Positions 33,611 to 46,686 are shown, numbered from the stretch's first letter. The stretch: 64,000 nt of DNA from Datisca glomerata (GCA_003255025.1 QANY01009387.1:2666001-2730000); one strand, 5' to 3'. The notes: generated by a model not told the origin, from the letters alone. Numbers and translations: made by a program.

Positions 33611-34657
33611 ATCTAAAGATGAATTTGCACAATCGATGGAGCAAGACACTGAAGCTATGACAACTATTCCCTACGTTGAGAAAACAATCGATGTTACTCA
33701 TGCTGAGAAACCATAGAAGTTTAAGGGGGATGATTTCAAGGAATGGCAACAAAATATGGTGTTTTATCTGATGACATTGAATCTGGCTCATATTCTGAAG
33801 GAAGAATGTCCTGTCACACTGATTGGGAAAAGACTAAGGAAACGATATCTGCTCAGGAAGCATGGAAGCATTCCGATTTTCTCTGCCGAAACTACATCTT
33901 GAGTGGTTTTGTACACAATCTCTATAATGTCTACTCGCCGTTCAAGATATCGAAAGATTTATGGGAAGCGTTGGAGAAAAAGTACAAGACTGAGGACGGT
34001 GGTTAGTCAAGTTGAAGAACTCCATATCTTATTCAATGAACTGATCATCAAAGGAATGACAATCAACGAATCATTCCAAGTGGCTGCAACGATTGAGAAA
34101 CTTATATTATCCTGGAAAGAGTTCAATATTTACTTTAAGCATAAGGGAAAGAACGTGATGATGGAGGATCTTGTGGTTCGTTTGTGAATCGAAGAAGACA
34201 ACCGGAAGAATGAACACAAGATATTGCCTTCGTATTCTACGGAGATGAAAGTGAACGTTGTTGAAACTGAAAAGATAAAACTGAAAAGCTTCAAAATGAA
34301 TGTTATGAGCAGCAGCAGTGGAAACGTCACAAAGGTATGAGTAATAAACAGATCAAGGGTAATTGTTGGGTATGCGATAAAGTCGGTCACAGAGTAAAAG
34401 ACTGTCAATTCAAAAAGGACCACAAGGTGGCAAACCCTAATAGCGGTACAAGAACATAGTTAATGTGACCGGGATGGATGACCTAATTGTAACAATTTCA
34501 TAATTGTGCAAGTTGGTGAGTTGATACTAGTGCTACTAAGCACATTTGTGGTGACAAAAGTCTATTTTCAACTTATGAAGAAATTGAAGGTGAAAATCTG
34601 TACATGGGCAACGCCGTTGAGGCTCACGTAAAAGGAAAAGGAAAAGTACCATTGAAG
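33611..34657 (+). pseudogene. Leader and first gag-protease unit of the copia element
   Basis: After a 44-bp leader, gag begins near 33658 (MTTIPYVEKTIDV). KFKGDDFKEWQQNMVFYL and LNLAHILKEECPVTLIG follow. A frame change near 33828 leads into TKETISAQEAWKHSDFLCRN, then INESFQVAATIEKL and a CCHC zinc knuckle (CWVCDKVGHRVKDC, about 34348-34389), then the protease start [14 protein letters not shown]. Nonsense codons include TAG at 33715 and TGA near 34186. It is the unit closest to the LTR and the most diverged in sequence from units 4-6. Confidence 0.9.
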
Positions 34658-37600
34658 CTATGACAATTATTCCCTGCGTTGAGAAAACAATCGATGGTCC
34701 TCATGCGGAGAAACCAGAGAAGTTTAAGGGGGATGATTTCAAGAAATGGCAACAAAATATGGTGTTTTATCTGATGACATTGAACCTGGCTCATATTCTG
34801 AAGGAAGAATGTCCTGTCACACTGATTAGGAAAAGACTAAAGAAACGATATCTGCTCAGGAAGCATGGAAGCATTCCGATTTTCTCTGTCGAAACTACAT
34901 CTTGAGTGTCTTATACACAGTCTCTATAATGTCTACTCGCCGTTCAAGATATCGAAAGATTTATGGGAAGCGTTGGAGAAAAAGTACAAGACTAAGGACG
35001 GTGGTTAGTCAAGTTGAAGAACTCCATATCTTATTCAATGAACTGATCAACAAGGAAATGACAATCAACGAATCATTCTAAGTGGCTGCAACGATTGAGA
35101 AACTTATGTTGTCCTGAAAAGAGTTCAATAGTTACTTTAAGCATAAGCGAAAGAACGTGATGATGGAGGATCTTATGGTTCATTTGCGAATCGAAGAAGA
35201 CAACGGGAAGAATGAACACAAGATATTGCCTTCGTATTCGATGGAGATGAAAGCGAACGTTGTTGAAACCAAAAAGCTAAAACTGAAAAGCTTTAAAAGG
35301 AATGTTATAAGCAGCAGCAGTGGAAACGTCACAAAGGTATGAGTAACAAATAGATCAAGGGTATTTGTTGGGTATGCGATAAAGTCGGTCACAGAGCAAA
35401 AGGCTGTCAATTCAAAAAGGACCACAAGGTGGCAAACCCTAATTGCGGTACAAGAACATAGTTAATATGACCAAGATGGATGACATATTTGTAACAATTC
35501 CATAATTGTGCAAGTTGGTGGGTTGATACTAGTGCTACTAACCACATTTGTGGTGACAAAAGTCTGTTTTCAACTTATGAAGAAATTGAAGGTGAAAATT
35601 TGTACATGGGCAACGCCGTTGAGGCTCACGTAAAATGAAAAGGAAAAGTACCATTGAAGCTATGACAACTATTCCCTGGGTTTAGAAAACAATCGATGTT
35701 CCTCATACTGAGAAACCAGAGAAGTTTAAGGGGGATGATTTCAAGAAATGGCAACAAAATATGGTGTTTTATCTGATGACATTGAACCTGACTCATATTC
35801 TGAAGGAAGAATGTCCTGTCACACTGATTGGGAAAAGACTAAGGAAACGATATCTGCTCAGGAAGCATGGAAGCATTCTGATTTTCTCTGCCAAAACTAC
35901 ATCTTGAGTGGCTTGTACACAGTCTCTATAATGTCTACGTCGTTCAAGATATCGAAAGATTTATGGGAATCGTTGGAGAAAAAGTACAAGATTGAGGACG
36001 GTGGTTAGTCAAGTTGAAGAACTCCATTTCTTATTCAATGAACTGATCAACAAGGGAATGACAATCAACGAATCATTCCAAGTGGCTGCAACGATTGAGA
36101 AACTTATGTTGTCCTGGAAAGAGTTCAATAGTTACTTTAAGCATAAGCGAAAGAACGTGATGATGGAGGATCTTGTCGTTCGTTTGTGAATCGAAGAAGA
36201 CAACCGGAAGAATGAACACAAAATATTGCCTTCGTATTCTATGGAGATGAAAGCGAACGTTGTTGAAACCGAAAAGCTAAAACTGAAAAGCTTCAAAATG
36301 AATGTTATGAGCAGCAGCAGTGGAAACGTCACAAAGGTATGTGTCACAAACAGATCAAGGGTAATTGTTGGGTATGCGATAAAGTCGGTCACAGAGCAAA
36401 AGACTGTCAATTCAAAAAGGACCAGAAGGTGGCAAACCCTAATAGCGGTACAAGAACATAGTTAATGTGACTGGGATGGCTGACCTATTTGTAACAATTT
36501 CATAATTGTACAAGTTGGTGGGTTGATACTAATGCTACTAAGCACATTTGTGCTGACAAAAGTCTGTTTTCAACTTATGAAGAAATTGAAGGTGAAAATT
36601 TGTACATGGGCAACGCCGTTGAGGCTCACGTAAAATGAAAAGGAAAAGTACCATTGAAGCTATGACAATTATTCCCTGCATTGAGAAAACAATCGATGTT
36701 CCTCATGCTGGGAAACCAGAGAAGTTTAAGGGGGATGATTTTAAGAAATGGCAATAAAATATGGTGTTTTATCTGATGACATTGAACCTGGCTCATATTC
36801 TGAAGGAAGAATGTCATGTCACACTGATTGGGAAAAGACTAAGGAAACGATATCTGCTCAGGAAGCATGGAAGCATTCTGATTTTCTCTGCCGAAACTAC
36901 ATCTTGAGTGGCTTGTACACAATCTCTATAATGTCTATTCGCCGTTCAACATATCGAAAGATTTATGGGAAGCGTTGGTGAAAAAGTACAAGACTGGGGA
37001 CGGTGGTTAGTCAAGTTGAAGAACTCCATTTCTTATTCAATGAACTGATCAACAAGGGAATGACAATCAACGAATCATTCCAAGTGGCTGCAACGATTGA
37101 GAAACTTATGTTGTCCTGGAAAGAGTTCAATAGTTACTTTAAGCATAAGCGAAAGAACGTGATGATGGAGGATCTTGTCGTTCGTTTGTGAATCGAAGAA
37201 GACAACCGGAAGAATGAACACAAAATATTGCCTTCGTATTCTATGGAGATGAAAGCGAACGTTGTTGAAACCGAAAAGCTAAAACTGAAAAGCTTCAAAA
37301 TGAATGTTATGAGCAGCAGCAGTGGAAACGTCACAAAGGTATGAGTAATAAACAGATCAAGGGTAATTGTTGGGTATGCGATAAAGTCGGTCACAGAGCA
37401 AAAGACTGTCAATTCAAAAAGGACCATAAGGTGGCAAACCCTAATAGCGGTACAAGAACATAGTTAATGTGACCGAGATGGATGACTTATTTGTAACAAT
37501 TTCATAATTGTACAAGTTGGTGGGTTGATACTAATGCTACTAAGCACATTTGTGGTGACAAAAGTCTGTTTTCAACTTATGAAGAAATTGAAGGTGAAAA

Positions 37601-39651
37601 TTTGTACATGGGCAACGCCGTTGAGGCTCACGTAAAAGGAAAAGGAAAAGTACCATTGAAGCTATGACAATTATTCCCTGCATTGAGAAAACAATCGATG
37701 TTCCTCATGCTGGGAAACCAGAGAAGTTTAAGGGGGATGATTTTAAGAAATGGCAATAAAATATGGTGTTTTATCTGATGACATTGAACCTGGCTCATAT
37801 TCTGAAGGAAGAATGTCATGTCACACTGATTGGGAAAAGACTAAGGAAACGATATCTGCTCAGGAAGCATGGAAGCATTCTGATTTTCTCTGCCGAAACT
37901 ACATCTTGAGTGTCTTGTACACAATCTCTATAATGTCTATTCGCCGTTCAACATATCGAAAGATTTATGGGAAGCGTTGGTGAAAAAGTACAAGACTGGG
38001 GACGGTGGTTAGTCAAGTTGAAGAACTCCATTTCTTATTCAATGAACTGATCAACAAGGGAATGACAATCAACGAATCATTCCAAGTGGCTGCAACGATT
38101 GAGAAACTTATGTTGTCCTGGAAAGAGTTCAATAGTTACTTTAAGCATAAGCGAAAGAACGTGATGATGGAGGATCTTGTCGTTCGTTTGTGAATCGAAG
38201 AAGGCAACCGGAAGAATGAACACAAAATATTGCCTTCGTATTCTATGGAGATGAAAGCGAACGTTGTTGAAACCGAAAAGCTAAAACTGAAAAGCTTCAA
38301 AATGAATGTTATGAGCAGCAGCAGTGGAAATGTCACAAAGGTATGAGTAATAAACAGATCAAGGGTAATTGTTGGGTATGCGATAAAGTCGGTCACAGAG
38401 CAAAAGACTGTCAATTCAAAAAGGACCATAAGGTGGCAAACCCTAATAGCGGTACAAGAACATAGTTAATGTGACCGAGATGGATGACTTATTTGTAACA
38501 ATTTCATAATTGTACAAGTTGGTGGGTTGATACTAATGCTACTAAGCACATTTGTGGTGACAAAAGTCTGTTTTCAACTTATGAAGAAATTGAAGGTGAA
38601 AATTTGTACATGGGCAACGCCGTTGAGGCTCACGTAAAAGGAAAAGGAAAAGTACCATTGAAGCTATGACAATTATTCCCTGCATTGAGAAAATAATCGA
38701 TGTTCCTCATGCTGGGAAACCAGAGAAGTTTAAGGGGGATGATTTTAAGAAATGGCAATAAAATATGGTGTTTTATCTGATGACATTGAACCTGGCTCAT
38801 ATTCTGAAGGAAGAATGTCATGTCACACTGATTGGGAAAAGACTAAGGAAACGATATCTGCTCAGGAAGCATGGAAGCATTCTGATTTTCTCTGCCGAAA
38901 CTACATCTTGAGTGGCTTGTACACAATCTCTATAATGTCTATTCGCCGTTCAACATATCGAAAGATTTATGGGAAGCGTTGGTGAAAAAGTACAAGACTG
39001 GGGACGGTGGTTAGTCAAGTTGAAGAACTCCATTTCTTATTCAATGAACTGATCAACAAGGGATTGACAATCAACGAATCATTCCAAGTGGCTGCAACGA
39101 TTGAGACACTTATGTTGTCCTGGAAAGAGTTCAATAGTTACTTTAAGCATAAGCGAAAGAACGTGATGATGGAGGATCTTGTGGTTCTTTTGCGAATCGA
39201 AGAAGACAACCGGAAGAATGAACACAAGATATTGCCTTCGTATTCTATGGAGATGAAAACGAACGTTGTTGAAACTGAAAAGCTTCAAAAGGAATGTTAT
39301 GAGCAGCTGTAGTGGAAACGTCACAAAGGTATGAGTAACAAACAGATCAAGGGTAATTGTTGGGTATGCGATAAAGTCGATCACAGAGCAAAAGACTGTC
39401 AATTCAAAAAGGACTATAAGGTGGCAAACCCTAATAGCGGTACAAGAACATAGTTAATGTGACCGAGATGGATGACTTATTTGTAACAATTTCATAATTG
39501 TGCAAGTTGGTGGGTTGATACTAGTGCTACTAAGCACATTTGTGGTGACAAAAGTCTGTTTTTAACTTATGAAGAAATTGAAGGTGAAAATTTGTACATG
39601 GGCAACGTTGTTGAGGCTCACGTAAAAGGAAAAGGAAAAGTACCATTGAAG
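33655..39651 (+). repeat. Six tandem ~1-kb gag-protease units
   Basis: Units: 33655-34657 (1003 bp), 34658-35659 (1002), 35660-36659 (1000), 36660-37661 (1002), 37662-38663 (1002) and 38664-39651 (988). Each starts CTATGACAA.TATTCCCTG in gag and ends in protease at ACCATTGAAG. Only the last unit continues into the normal downstream sequence (TTTACCTCAGGTAAAC). The word TGAAG is present both before unit 1 (33650-33654) and at every unit end, a 5-bp microhomology for the first duplication. Units 4 and 5 are almost identical. Unit 6 has a short internal deletion near 39280. Confidence 0.97.
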
Positions 39652-42480
39652 TTTACCTCAGGTAAACAACTCACTCTCATCGACGTCCTCCACGTAGCAG
39701 ACATTCGAAGGAATTTGGTTTCGGGATCCCTCTTATGTAAGAGTGGATTTTTAAACTTGTATTTGAATTTGACAAGTTTGTTTTAGCTAAGGGATAGATG
39801 TTTGTGGGTAAGGGATATGTGGTCGATGGTCTGTTTAAACTTAATGTTTCTGTTGTAATTTCTGCTTCAATTGATGAATAATCTGCATCTTCTATTTATA
39901 TTATTGAATTATGTGAGATTTGGCATGCTAAATTAAGTCACGTAAATATGAAATCCATGCAAAGAATGGTGAACTTAGATTTATTACCTAAATTTAACAT
40001 AGAAAAGGACATAAATGTGAATGTGTTGAATCCAAATTCACTAGAAAATCATTTAAATCAATAGAAAGAGATAGTGAATTATTACGATTAATACATAGTG
40101 ATTTATGCGACATGAAGTTTTCACCTAGTAGAGGTGATAGAATATACTTTGTAACATTCATTGATGATTATAGTAAATTATGCTATGTATATTTGTTGCA
40201 TTCTAAAGATGAGACTTTAAATATGTTTAAGACATACAAGTCTGAAGTTGAAAATCAACTTGGAAAGAAAATAAAGGTGCTTAGATCTGACCGAGGTGGA
40301 GAATATGACTCCACGGCACTATCTGAATTTTGTGAACCATCATGGCATAGTGTATCAGACTACAACACCTTACACGCCTTAATAGAATGGAGTGACTGAA
40401 AGAAAAAATAAAACTCTGAAAGATATGGTAAACTGTATGTTGAATAGATCTGAACTACCCCATAATTTGTGGGGTGTGGTCTTTTTTACGGCAAACACCA
40501 TACTGAACATGATTCCACATAAGAAGACTAACAAGTCTCCTTATGAAGAGTGGAAAGGGAAATTGTCTTCCTATAAAATCCTAAAAGTATGGGGGTGTCT
40601 CACAAATGTACAAGTACGGTTGCCAAAGAGAGTCAAACTTGGACCTAAGACTGTTAACTGTGTTTTCATTGGATATACATGTAACAGTGCTGTGTATAGA
40701 TTTTTTGTAATTAAGTCATAAATTTATGACATAAGTATCAACACTATTATGGAGTCTATTAATGCTGAGAATTGTGTTTCCTTTTAAGGAAGGAAGACAT
40801 AGTCAAACTATCAAACGAGGTATAGGTGAAGGTACATCTAGAGCTCAGATTGATAAAGAATCTGAACCTGGGCTTAAAAAAAGCAAACGAGCTAGAACGA
40901 GTACCTCATTTGGTCTAGAGTTTTTAACGTAGGAAGCCGAACCTCAGACATACAAAAAGGCGATGCCAAACCCTGAAGCTCCTTTTTGGAAGGAGGCTAT
41001 TGATAGCGAGATAGATTTCATTTTGTAAAATAACACTTCCATATTGGTTGACTTTCCACTCGGGAATAAACCAATAGGCTATAAGTGGATTTTCAAAAGA
41101 AAGCTTAGAGCTGATGGTACAACTGACAAGTACAAAGCTCGGTTGGTAGCTAAATGTTATCGATAGAAAGAAGGTATAGATTTCTTTGATCCCTATTGTC
41201 CTGTGACGAGGATCGCTTCTATTAGAATTTTGATCGTGATTACAACTATACATAATTTGAAAATTCACCAAATGGATTTTAAGACTACATACTTATACGG
41301 AGAACGGACGAGGAAATTTACATGGAAAAACATGAAGGGTTCATGGTCAAGGGTCAATAACGTAAGGTGTGTAAGCTTGTCAAATCCCTTTGCGGATTAA
41401 AACAAGCCCCAAAGCAGTGGCATGAAATATTTGACCACACTATGCTCTGGAATGGTTTTTCAATAAAGGAGTGTGACAAATGTGTTTACGTTAAAGGTAC
41501 TAGTGGCATGTTTGTCATAGTATGTTTATACGTAGATGACATGCTCATAATGAATAAGGATAAATATCTTCTACCAAGGAGATGTTGAGTTCCAACTTTA
41601 ACATGAAAGACTTATGTCCAACAAATGTCATTATTGGAATTCAAGCGAAGTGAACTTCAAACGAATAGATCCTTACACAATCTCATTATGTAGAAAAGAT
41701 CCTAAAGAAGTTCGGCCAATTTGAAAGCAAATCAGTTGTAACTCCATTCGACTCAAATTTTAAGTTGAGAAAGAATGATGGAGTTGGAGTATCTTAGTTA
41801 GAATACTCACAGATCATTGGAAGTTTGATGTATATCATGAATTGCACAAGGCCTGACATTGCCTATTCAGTAGGAAGGTTTATAAGATATACGAGTAATC
41901 ATGAACATGATCACCGGGATGCTCTAGTCAGGATAATTAGATACTTGAAGTACACCATTGCCTATGGATTACATTATACGATGCATCCACCTGTGCTGGA
42001 AGGATTTAGTGATGCTAACTAGATATCTGACAGTCTAGAAACTAAATCCACGAGCGGATATATTTTTACCCTTGGTGGTGGAGCTATATCTTATAACTCT
42101 ACGAAGCAAACTTGTATAGCTTCTTCGACTGTGGAATCTGAATTTATAGCACTAGACAAGACTGACGAAGAAACCGAATGGCTAAGAATTTTTTTAGAAG
42201 ACATTCTAGTGTGGCTGAAGTCTGTGTCAGCCATAAGTGTACACTGTGATAATATGGCTACCATATTAAGAGAAAATAATAATATGTATAATGGTAAGTC
42301 TAGACACATAATACGTAGACATAATACCATTAAATAATTGCTCGCAAATGGTGTGATTTTCGTTGACTTTATTAGGCCAAAGGAAAATTTGGCAGATCCT
42401 TTAACAAAAGGATTATCGAAAGAGCTTGTAAAGCTGACATCGAGAGAAATAAGCTTAAAGCCTATTCAATGAATCATTCA
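39652..42480 (+). pseudogene. copia pol: protease end, integrase, reverse transcriptase, RNase H
   Basis: In order: [20 protein letters not shown] with NLVSGSLL (GAG pre-integrase side); integrase FVTFIDDYSKLCYVYLLHSK, KVLRSDRGGEYDS and TERKNKTLKDMVNCML (about 40130-40450); GYKWIFKRKLRADGTTDKYK (start of RT, about 41080); IHQMDFKTTYL with KSLCGLKQAPKQWHE; the RT active-site motif CLYVDDMLI (about 41525); the [13 protein letters not shown] block; and RNase H with [10 protein letters not shown] and ENLADPLTKGL. Multiple stops and frame changes interrupt it, for example near 40399 (integrase), 41165 and 42021. Integrase and RT are recognisable but not functional. Confidence 0.93.
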
Positions 42481-43040
42481 GGTGGAAACCTAACCTAGTT
42501 GACTGGAGATCCCAAAATCTAGGTTCAACAGGCAAACTGGTAGGAATGATTCACATAACACATAAAGAAACTTTGTTTCTTATCATTCCTATGATTGAAT
42601 GAAAGTGTGTTGTCTGTCGACGGTAAAAGGGTACACTTAGTATTTAATAACGTTGATATCTTACTTGGAAAATGAGTATAGACATAATACTCTTAATCAT
42701 CATCACATATGTGAGAGTAGAAGTGGGGTTGCTTCTATGAGAGAGTGGAAGGCCCAATCTCTCTAAAGCTCTCATAAGATAAGATAAATGTTCAGAACCA
42801 AAAGGAAAAAAACGTATGAACTCAAACATATTTAGATGAGTTGAGTGTGAGATTTATTGTCTAGGTTTATTTCGGAGGAATGATAGTTTAAGAATGTTAT
42901 TCATTGTTCTTCAGAGTGAATCCGTTAATCATCACTAAGGAAGATTCAAGTTCAAAAGGCACATCTCCCGATGCAACACTCATCTATTCTTTCTCTTGAT
43001 GTCATTGTTTGTCTAGGACATTTTCATTCATGTGGGGGAT
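42481..43040 (+). other. 3' untranslated region of the copia element with polypurine tract
   Basis: This is non-coding sequence between the end of RNase H and the 3' LTR. CATGTGGGGGAT at 43029-43040 abuts the LTR and is the plus-strand primer site. Confidence 0.8.
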
Positions 43041-43805
43041 TGTTGGAGCTAATTGAGCTAGATGGTTTATTAAGTAAAGCTAAGCTTAATGTAAGTGTGT
43101 GAATGAAAATTAAAAAGAAATGAAAATGTGAGTAGAAAAAAATAAGTCTGCCACATATCATGTGGAGTTTCAATTTTTTTACACATGTTTGATAATGTGT
43201 ATTAGCAGTTGACTGTGCATAATTGTATAGACCAATTCAATACCACATGTCCATTGTATAGAGGGCAACTTCTAAAGAACCTGCCCATCGATTGCTATTT
43301 GTCCACGAAGGGGCAGTTTCATGGTGAAACTGCCACCCTCGTGCAATTAAGGGGAGGCGTGGGTTTTTCCATAAGAAAAAACCGTCTCTCTCTTAATAAA
43401 GGTAGAATGTTATTCCATAGTGGGAGATTTTTTTGGAAAGACCATTTTTTGGCGTCAAGTGCAATTAAAGCATCAATTTTCATCCATTTTTCTCAAGTCC
43501 AATTTTCTCTCAATTTTCCGTGAGTCTAAGAGAGAGAAATTCTATGAGGATCGAAGCATTCATTTGCTACGTCTTCAATCATGGTGGTTGTATCTTGCAG
43601 AGATGTTCGCCGTAATCTCCAAGCAAATTGTGGAGGGTGAAAATTCATCTTTAGAACATTGCTACAGCAAGCCTCTACCAATTTACTTTTCTGTTTTCCG
43701 TCTGTAATGTTTCATTTAATTGTTCTATAATCGTTCAATTATAATTGTTCTGTTACAATTTAATCCAAGTATTTTATTTTTCATTATTGCTCTACAGTTC
43801 CAACA
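43041..43805 (+). repeat. 3' LTR of the copia element
   Basis: Starts TGTTGGAGCTAATTGAG and ends TCTACAGTTCCAACA, matching the 5' LTR over its length with scattered substitutions and several short gaps (for example near 43180 and 43535). Followed by the target copy GCTAT. Confidence 0.95.
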
Positions 43806-43810
43806 GCTAT

Positions 43811-44667
43811 GGCATTGAGGTAAACATTTCATTTATTATTTTTATGTATCTGTTTTGCTAAAATGTACTATTAAAATTAATCTCAAATACTATACATGTT
43901 CATACTATGTAGATTACTGATTCATTTCTTCTTCTGCCCCTGTTAAAATAATACTTTTATAAATTCATAACTCGTGCAATACACATGAGGTGCATTTAGT
44001 ATAAGAAGTGCATTTAGTATAAGAAAGCACGGGTGACCTAGTCAAATGTGTGGCTCTGTGCGAAAATTATAAAAAAAATGTTTGAGTTTTAATAAAAAAT
44101 ATTATTTAAGATAAAATGATATCTTCAAAATAACTTCTTGCTTTTTTTAGAAGCAAATTACCAATTAAATATTTGAATATAAACTAATAGTTAAAAATCG
44201 AATATAAACAAATAATTGCCAATATATATTGAAGAAATTAACTACCAAATAGTAGATGTTAGAGAACAAAAATCCTTAGTCTTCAATAGAGAAAATTTGA
44301 CTATGAAAGAATTGAATTTAGTTCTCGGAGACAGTCGCTTAATTCCAATGAGATGAGTAAGAGAGTGTCGTGACTAAACAAGAGAGCCCAGAAAATGCTA
44401 AAGTAGAGGGTCGTATGAGAGCTGGTAACAAAATACTATTGAAATTTAGACATCAGAGTTTATAGATGCGGTGGTGAGATTTTTCGATTAGACTTGGAGT
44501 GTGAGTCTGTGGAAATTAAAAATTAGGGATACGTAGTTGAGAGAGAGGAAACAGGCAAAAATAATATAATATAAAAGTAATTAGAGATTTTTTAAACAAA
44601 TAGTTAATTAATGTTGTATAGGAAGAATAAATTATCAAACACTGAAAATATAAACTTTAATTTTCCA
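43811..44667. other. AT-rich sequence between copia and Helitron candidate
   Basis: No gene is visible. An 18-bp unit (GTGCATTTAGTATAAGAA) is tandemly duplicated at about 43992-44027. Confidence 0.5.
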
Positions 44668-45550
44668 CTAGTGATATGCCCATGCAATGTGCGGGTTTGT
44701 ACAACTAATAATCTTTAGCTTTAATTACAAAATCTAAAAAATGAAATAATTTATAAATTTAGAGCATGTATAATACTCATTATATTGATAAGGAGCATAT
44801 ATTTAATATAAGAATTTTGATTGATAAAATGCCTTTACATATAATAGTACAAGCTATAATTCTAATTATACATAATCTGAGTTTAGTTTTTCATCAATCA
44901 AAATATTATAGAATAGAAAAAAATTTACGAAACTAAAACGGGAAGCATTCAAGAGGACATATTTATTAATAAAATACTTTAGAGGAGAGTTAGCGAGCTA
45001 TAAGGTATTACGCCAATGACGAAGATCTAGTTAACTAAATATTCTGTATTATCTTAGGGAAAAAAAGCTTTAAAGTGCAAAGAACTTTAGAGGGGGAAAA
45101 GTCTATAATGATGGTGTGTGCACAAAGATTTTGATGTTAGAAGGATTTATATATAGTTGTGAGTAATGAAAAGACTTACATTGTTACCATTAATTGATAA
45201 AGAAAAAAAATGGATATATGAATAGCTTTTCTTATAAATAAGGACACTTAATTATAATAAATGATGACACTTAATTGTTTTTATGGTAAATATAGTGCAT
45301 AATAGAGGAGAATTATTAGTGAATTCAAAAATTAAATCTCTCTTATATTTTTATTAGCATCTATAACTTGTAATTTTTTTTTTCAAGAAATAGAATATCT
45401 CTTATTAATAACCAAACACAAATTATTTTATAATAGAACAATGCATGCTCAAATATGAAAAGCTAGAACACCTTCATTTTTCTCTGCTCTTGTTTCTGCT
45501 CTCTTTAATTGAGAGGAAGGAAATGTTCGGTTTACATTTAACTCATATGG

Positions 45551-45553
45551 TAT

Positions 45554-45594
<41 letters not shown>

Positions 45595-45597
45595 TAA
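45551..45597. repeat. Compound TA/CA microsatellite
   Basis: A run of (TA)n followed by (CA)n. Confidence 0.95.
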
Positions 45598-46147
45598 TAA
45601 TTTAAATATTGTAAAATTTGAAGATTTACATTGCTTTGTGAATGTTATTTTTTAATCTAATTAATACAAATATGTGTGTTAATTTTATTTGTCATAACGC
45701 TTGGGTGTACAAATGAATAATTAGACTTAGCTAAATATTATCGAAATCAGTATCTCATCAAAATAATTCATCTATGAATTTTAATTTCATTACTTCACAA
45801 TACATAAAATTTTCAATGATGGAACCGAAAGGACAAATGATGCGTTAACTACAACAATGATTGTTATATATTCATTATAATTAATATTTAAGTTTATCAA
45901 TTTTTTATTTAATAAAATAGATTTTATAACCATCATGGTTAAGTAGTAAGTTATTATTTTTCATTTGGACACTTGATAAAAGTTAGTATGGACACATGAC
46001 GCATATAAGATGTACATAATCAACTTTATGTATTTATATAAAATGTGTAAAGCATAATTTTTTCTCTAAAATAGTTTTAGTTACGAAGTATAAAAATATG
46101 GAAAAAAGCCTATACATATATAATTTTTAGAAGGGGACACTTTGGCC

Positions 46148-46686
46148 TCGTTTGACAGTCATGATAGTAACTAAATAGATCGAATTGTATTTGATTAAAT
46201 AGTGCGGTCCAATATTTAGCGGTGTATCGGTTAAAAACATGTATTGTTTGGTACATGGTAGTATTGAATTGTGAAATCGTCCTTCATCGATTTGAAGCTA
46301 CATTTTATTTTGCATTTTCAATCACAAAAAAACTCATATTTTCAAGTAGATAATGTATTCCACAATATTAATAGATACATTCAATCATTAAATAAAATGT
46401 GAATATTAAATAAATAAACATGTGAAAAGTGCCTATCAAAAGAAAATTCAAACCCTAAAATTCTCAACTGAGGTAGAGAGGTGAAATGGAGCTAGGAATT
46501 TTTCTTTACTCTTAGTCCTGTCGAGTCCCAGTAATCATGACCATATTAGTTAATAAAATGATAATAGTACTATTTAATCTGATCGTATTAGTTAATCCAA
46601 ACACACTATTAAGTCAAACACAATATCGTACTAAAATAATATTTTTCAATTTTATAGTACTGGCCATACAAATAACCAAACAATGT
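46148..46686. mobile_element. Possible Tourist-like MITE
   Basis: The left end GGCCTCGTTTGACAG and right end CCAAACAATGTC (reverse complement GACATTGTTTGG) are similar with transition-type differences. Internal words near both ends (GTAACTAAATAGATCG and CGATCAGATTAAATAGTAC on the opposite strand) are also inverted. A 3-bp target duplication is not clear. Confidence 0.3.

Larger units (their letters stand above)
32819..43805 (+). mobile_element. Complete but dead Ty1/copia retrotransposon with an internal gag-protease tandem array
   Basis: The element spans 10,987 bp, with LTRs of 792 bp (32819-33610) and 765 bp (43041-43805), TGTTGG...CCAACA ends and a 5-bp target duplication GCTAT (32814-32818 and 43806-43810). 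The order gag, protease, integrase, RT, RNase H is copia. It is about twice the usual 5 kb because a ~1-kb gag-protease segment is present six times (33655-39651). The LTRs differ by many substitutions and a few indels, so insertion is not recent. The usual plant copia primer-binding site (TGGTATCAGAGC) is absent after the 5' LTR. A purine-rich tract, CATGTGGGGGAT, precedes the 3' LTR. All ORFs are broken. Confidence 0.95.

Noticed and set aside
33743..38985. Recurring 60-100 residue frames of identical look on both strands
   Set aside because: They are fragments of the same dead gag unit repeated six times, counted once as the array.
43970..44045. Third Helitron end near ACTCGTGCAATACACATGAGG
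   Set aside because: There is a hairpin-like word but no CTRR end at the right distance and no partner end.
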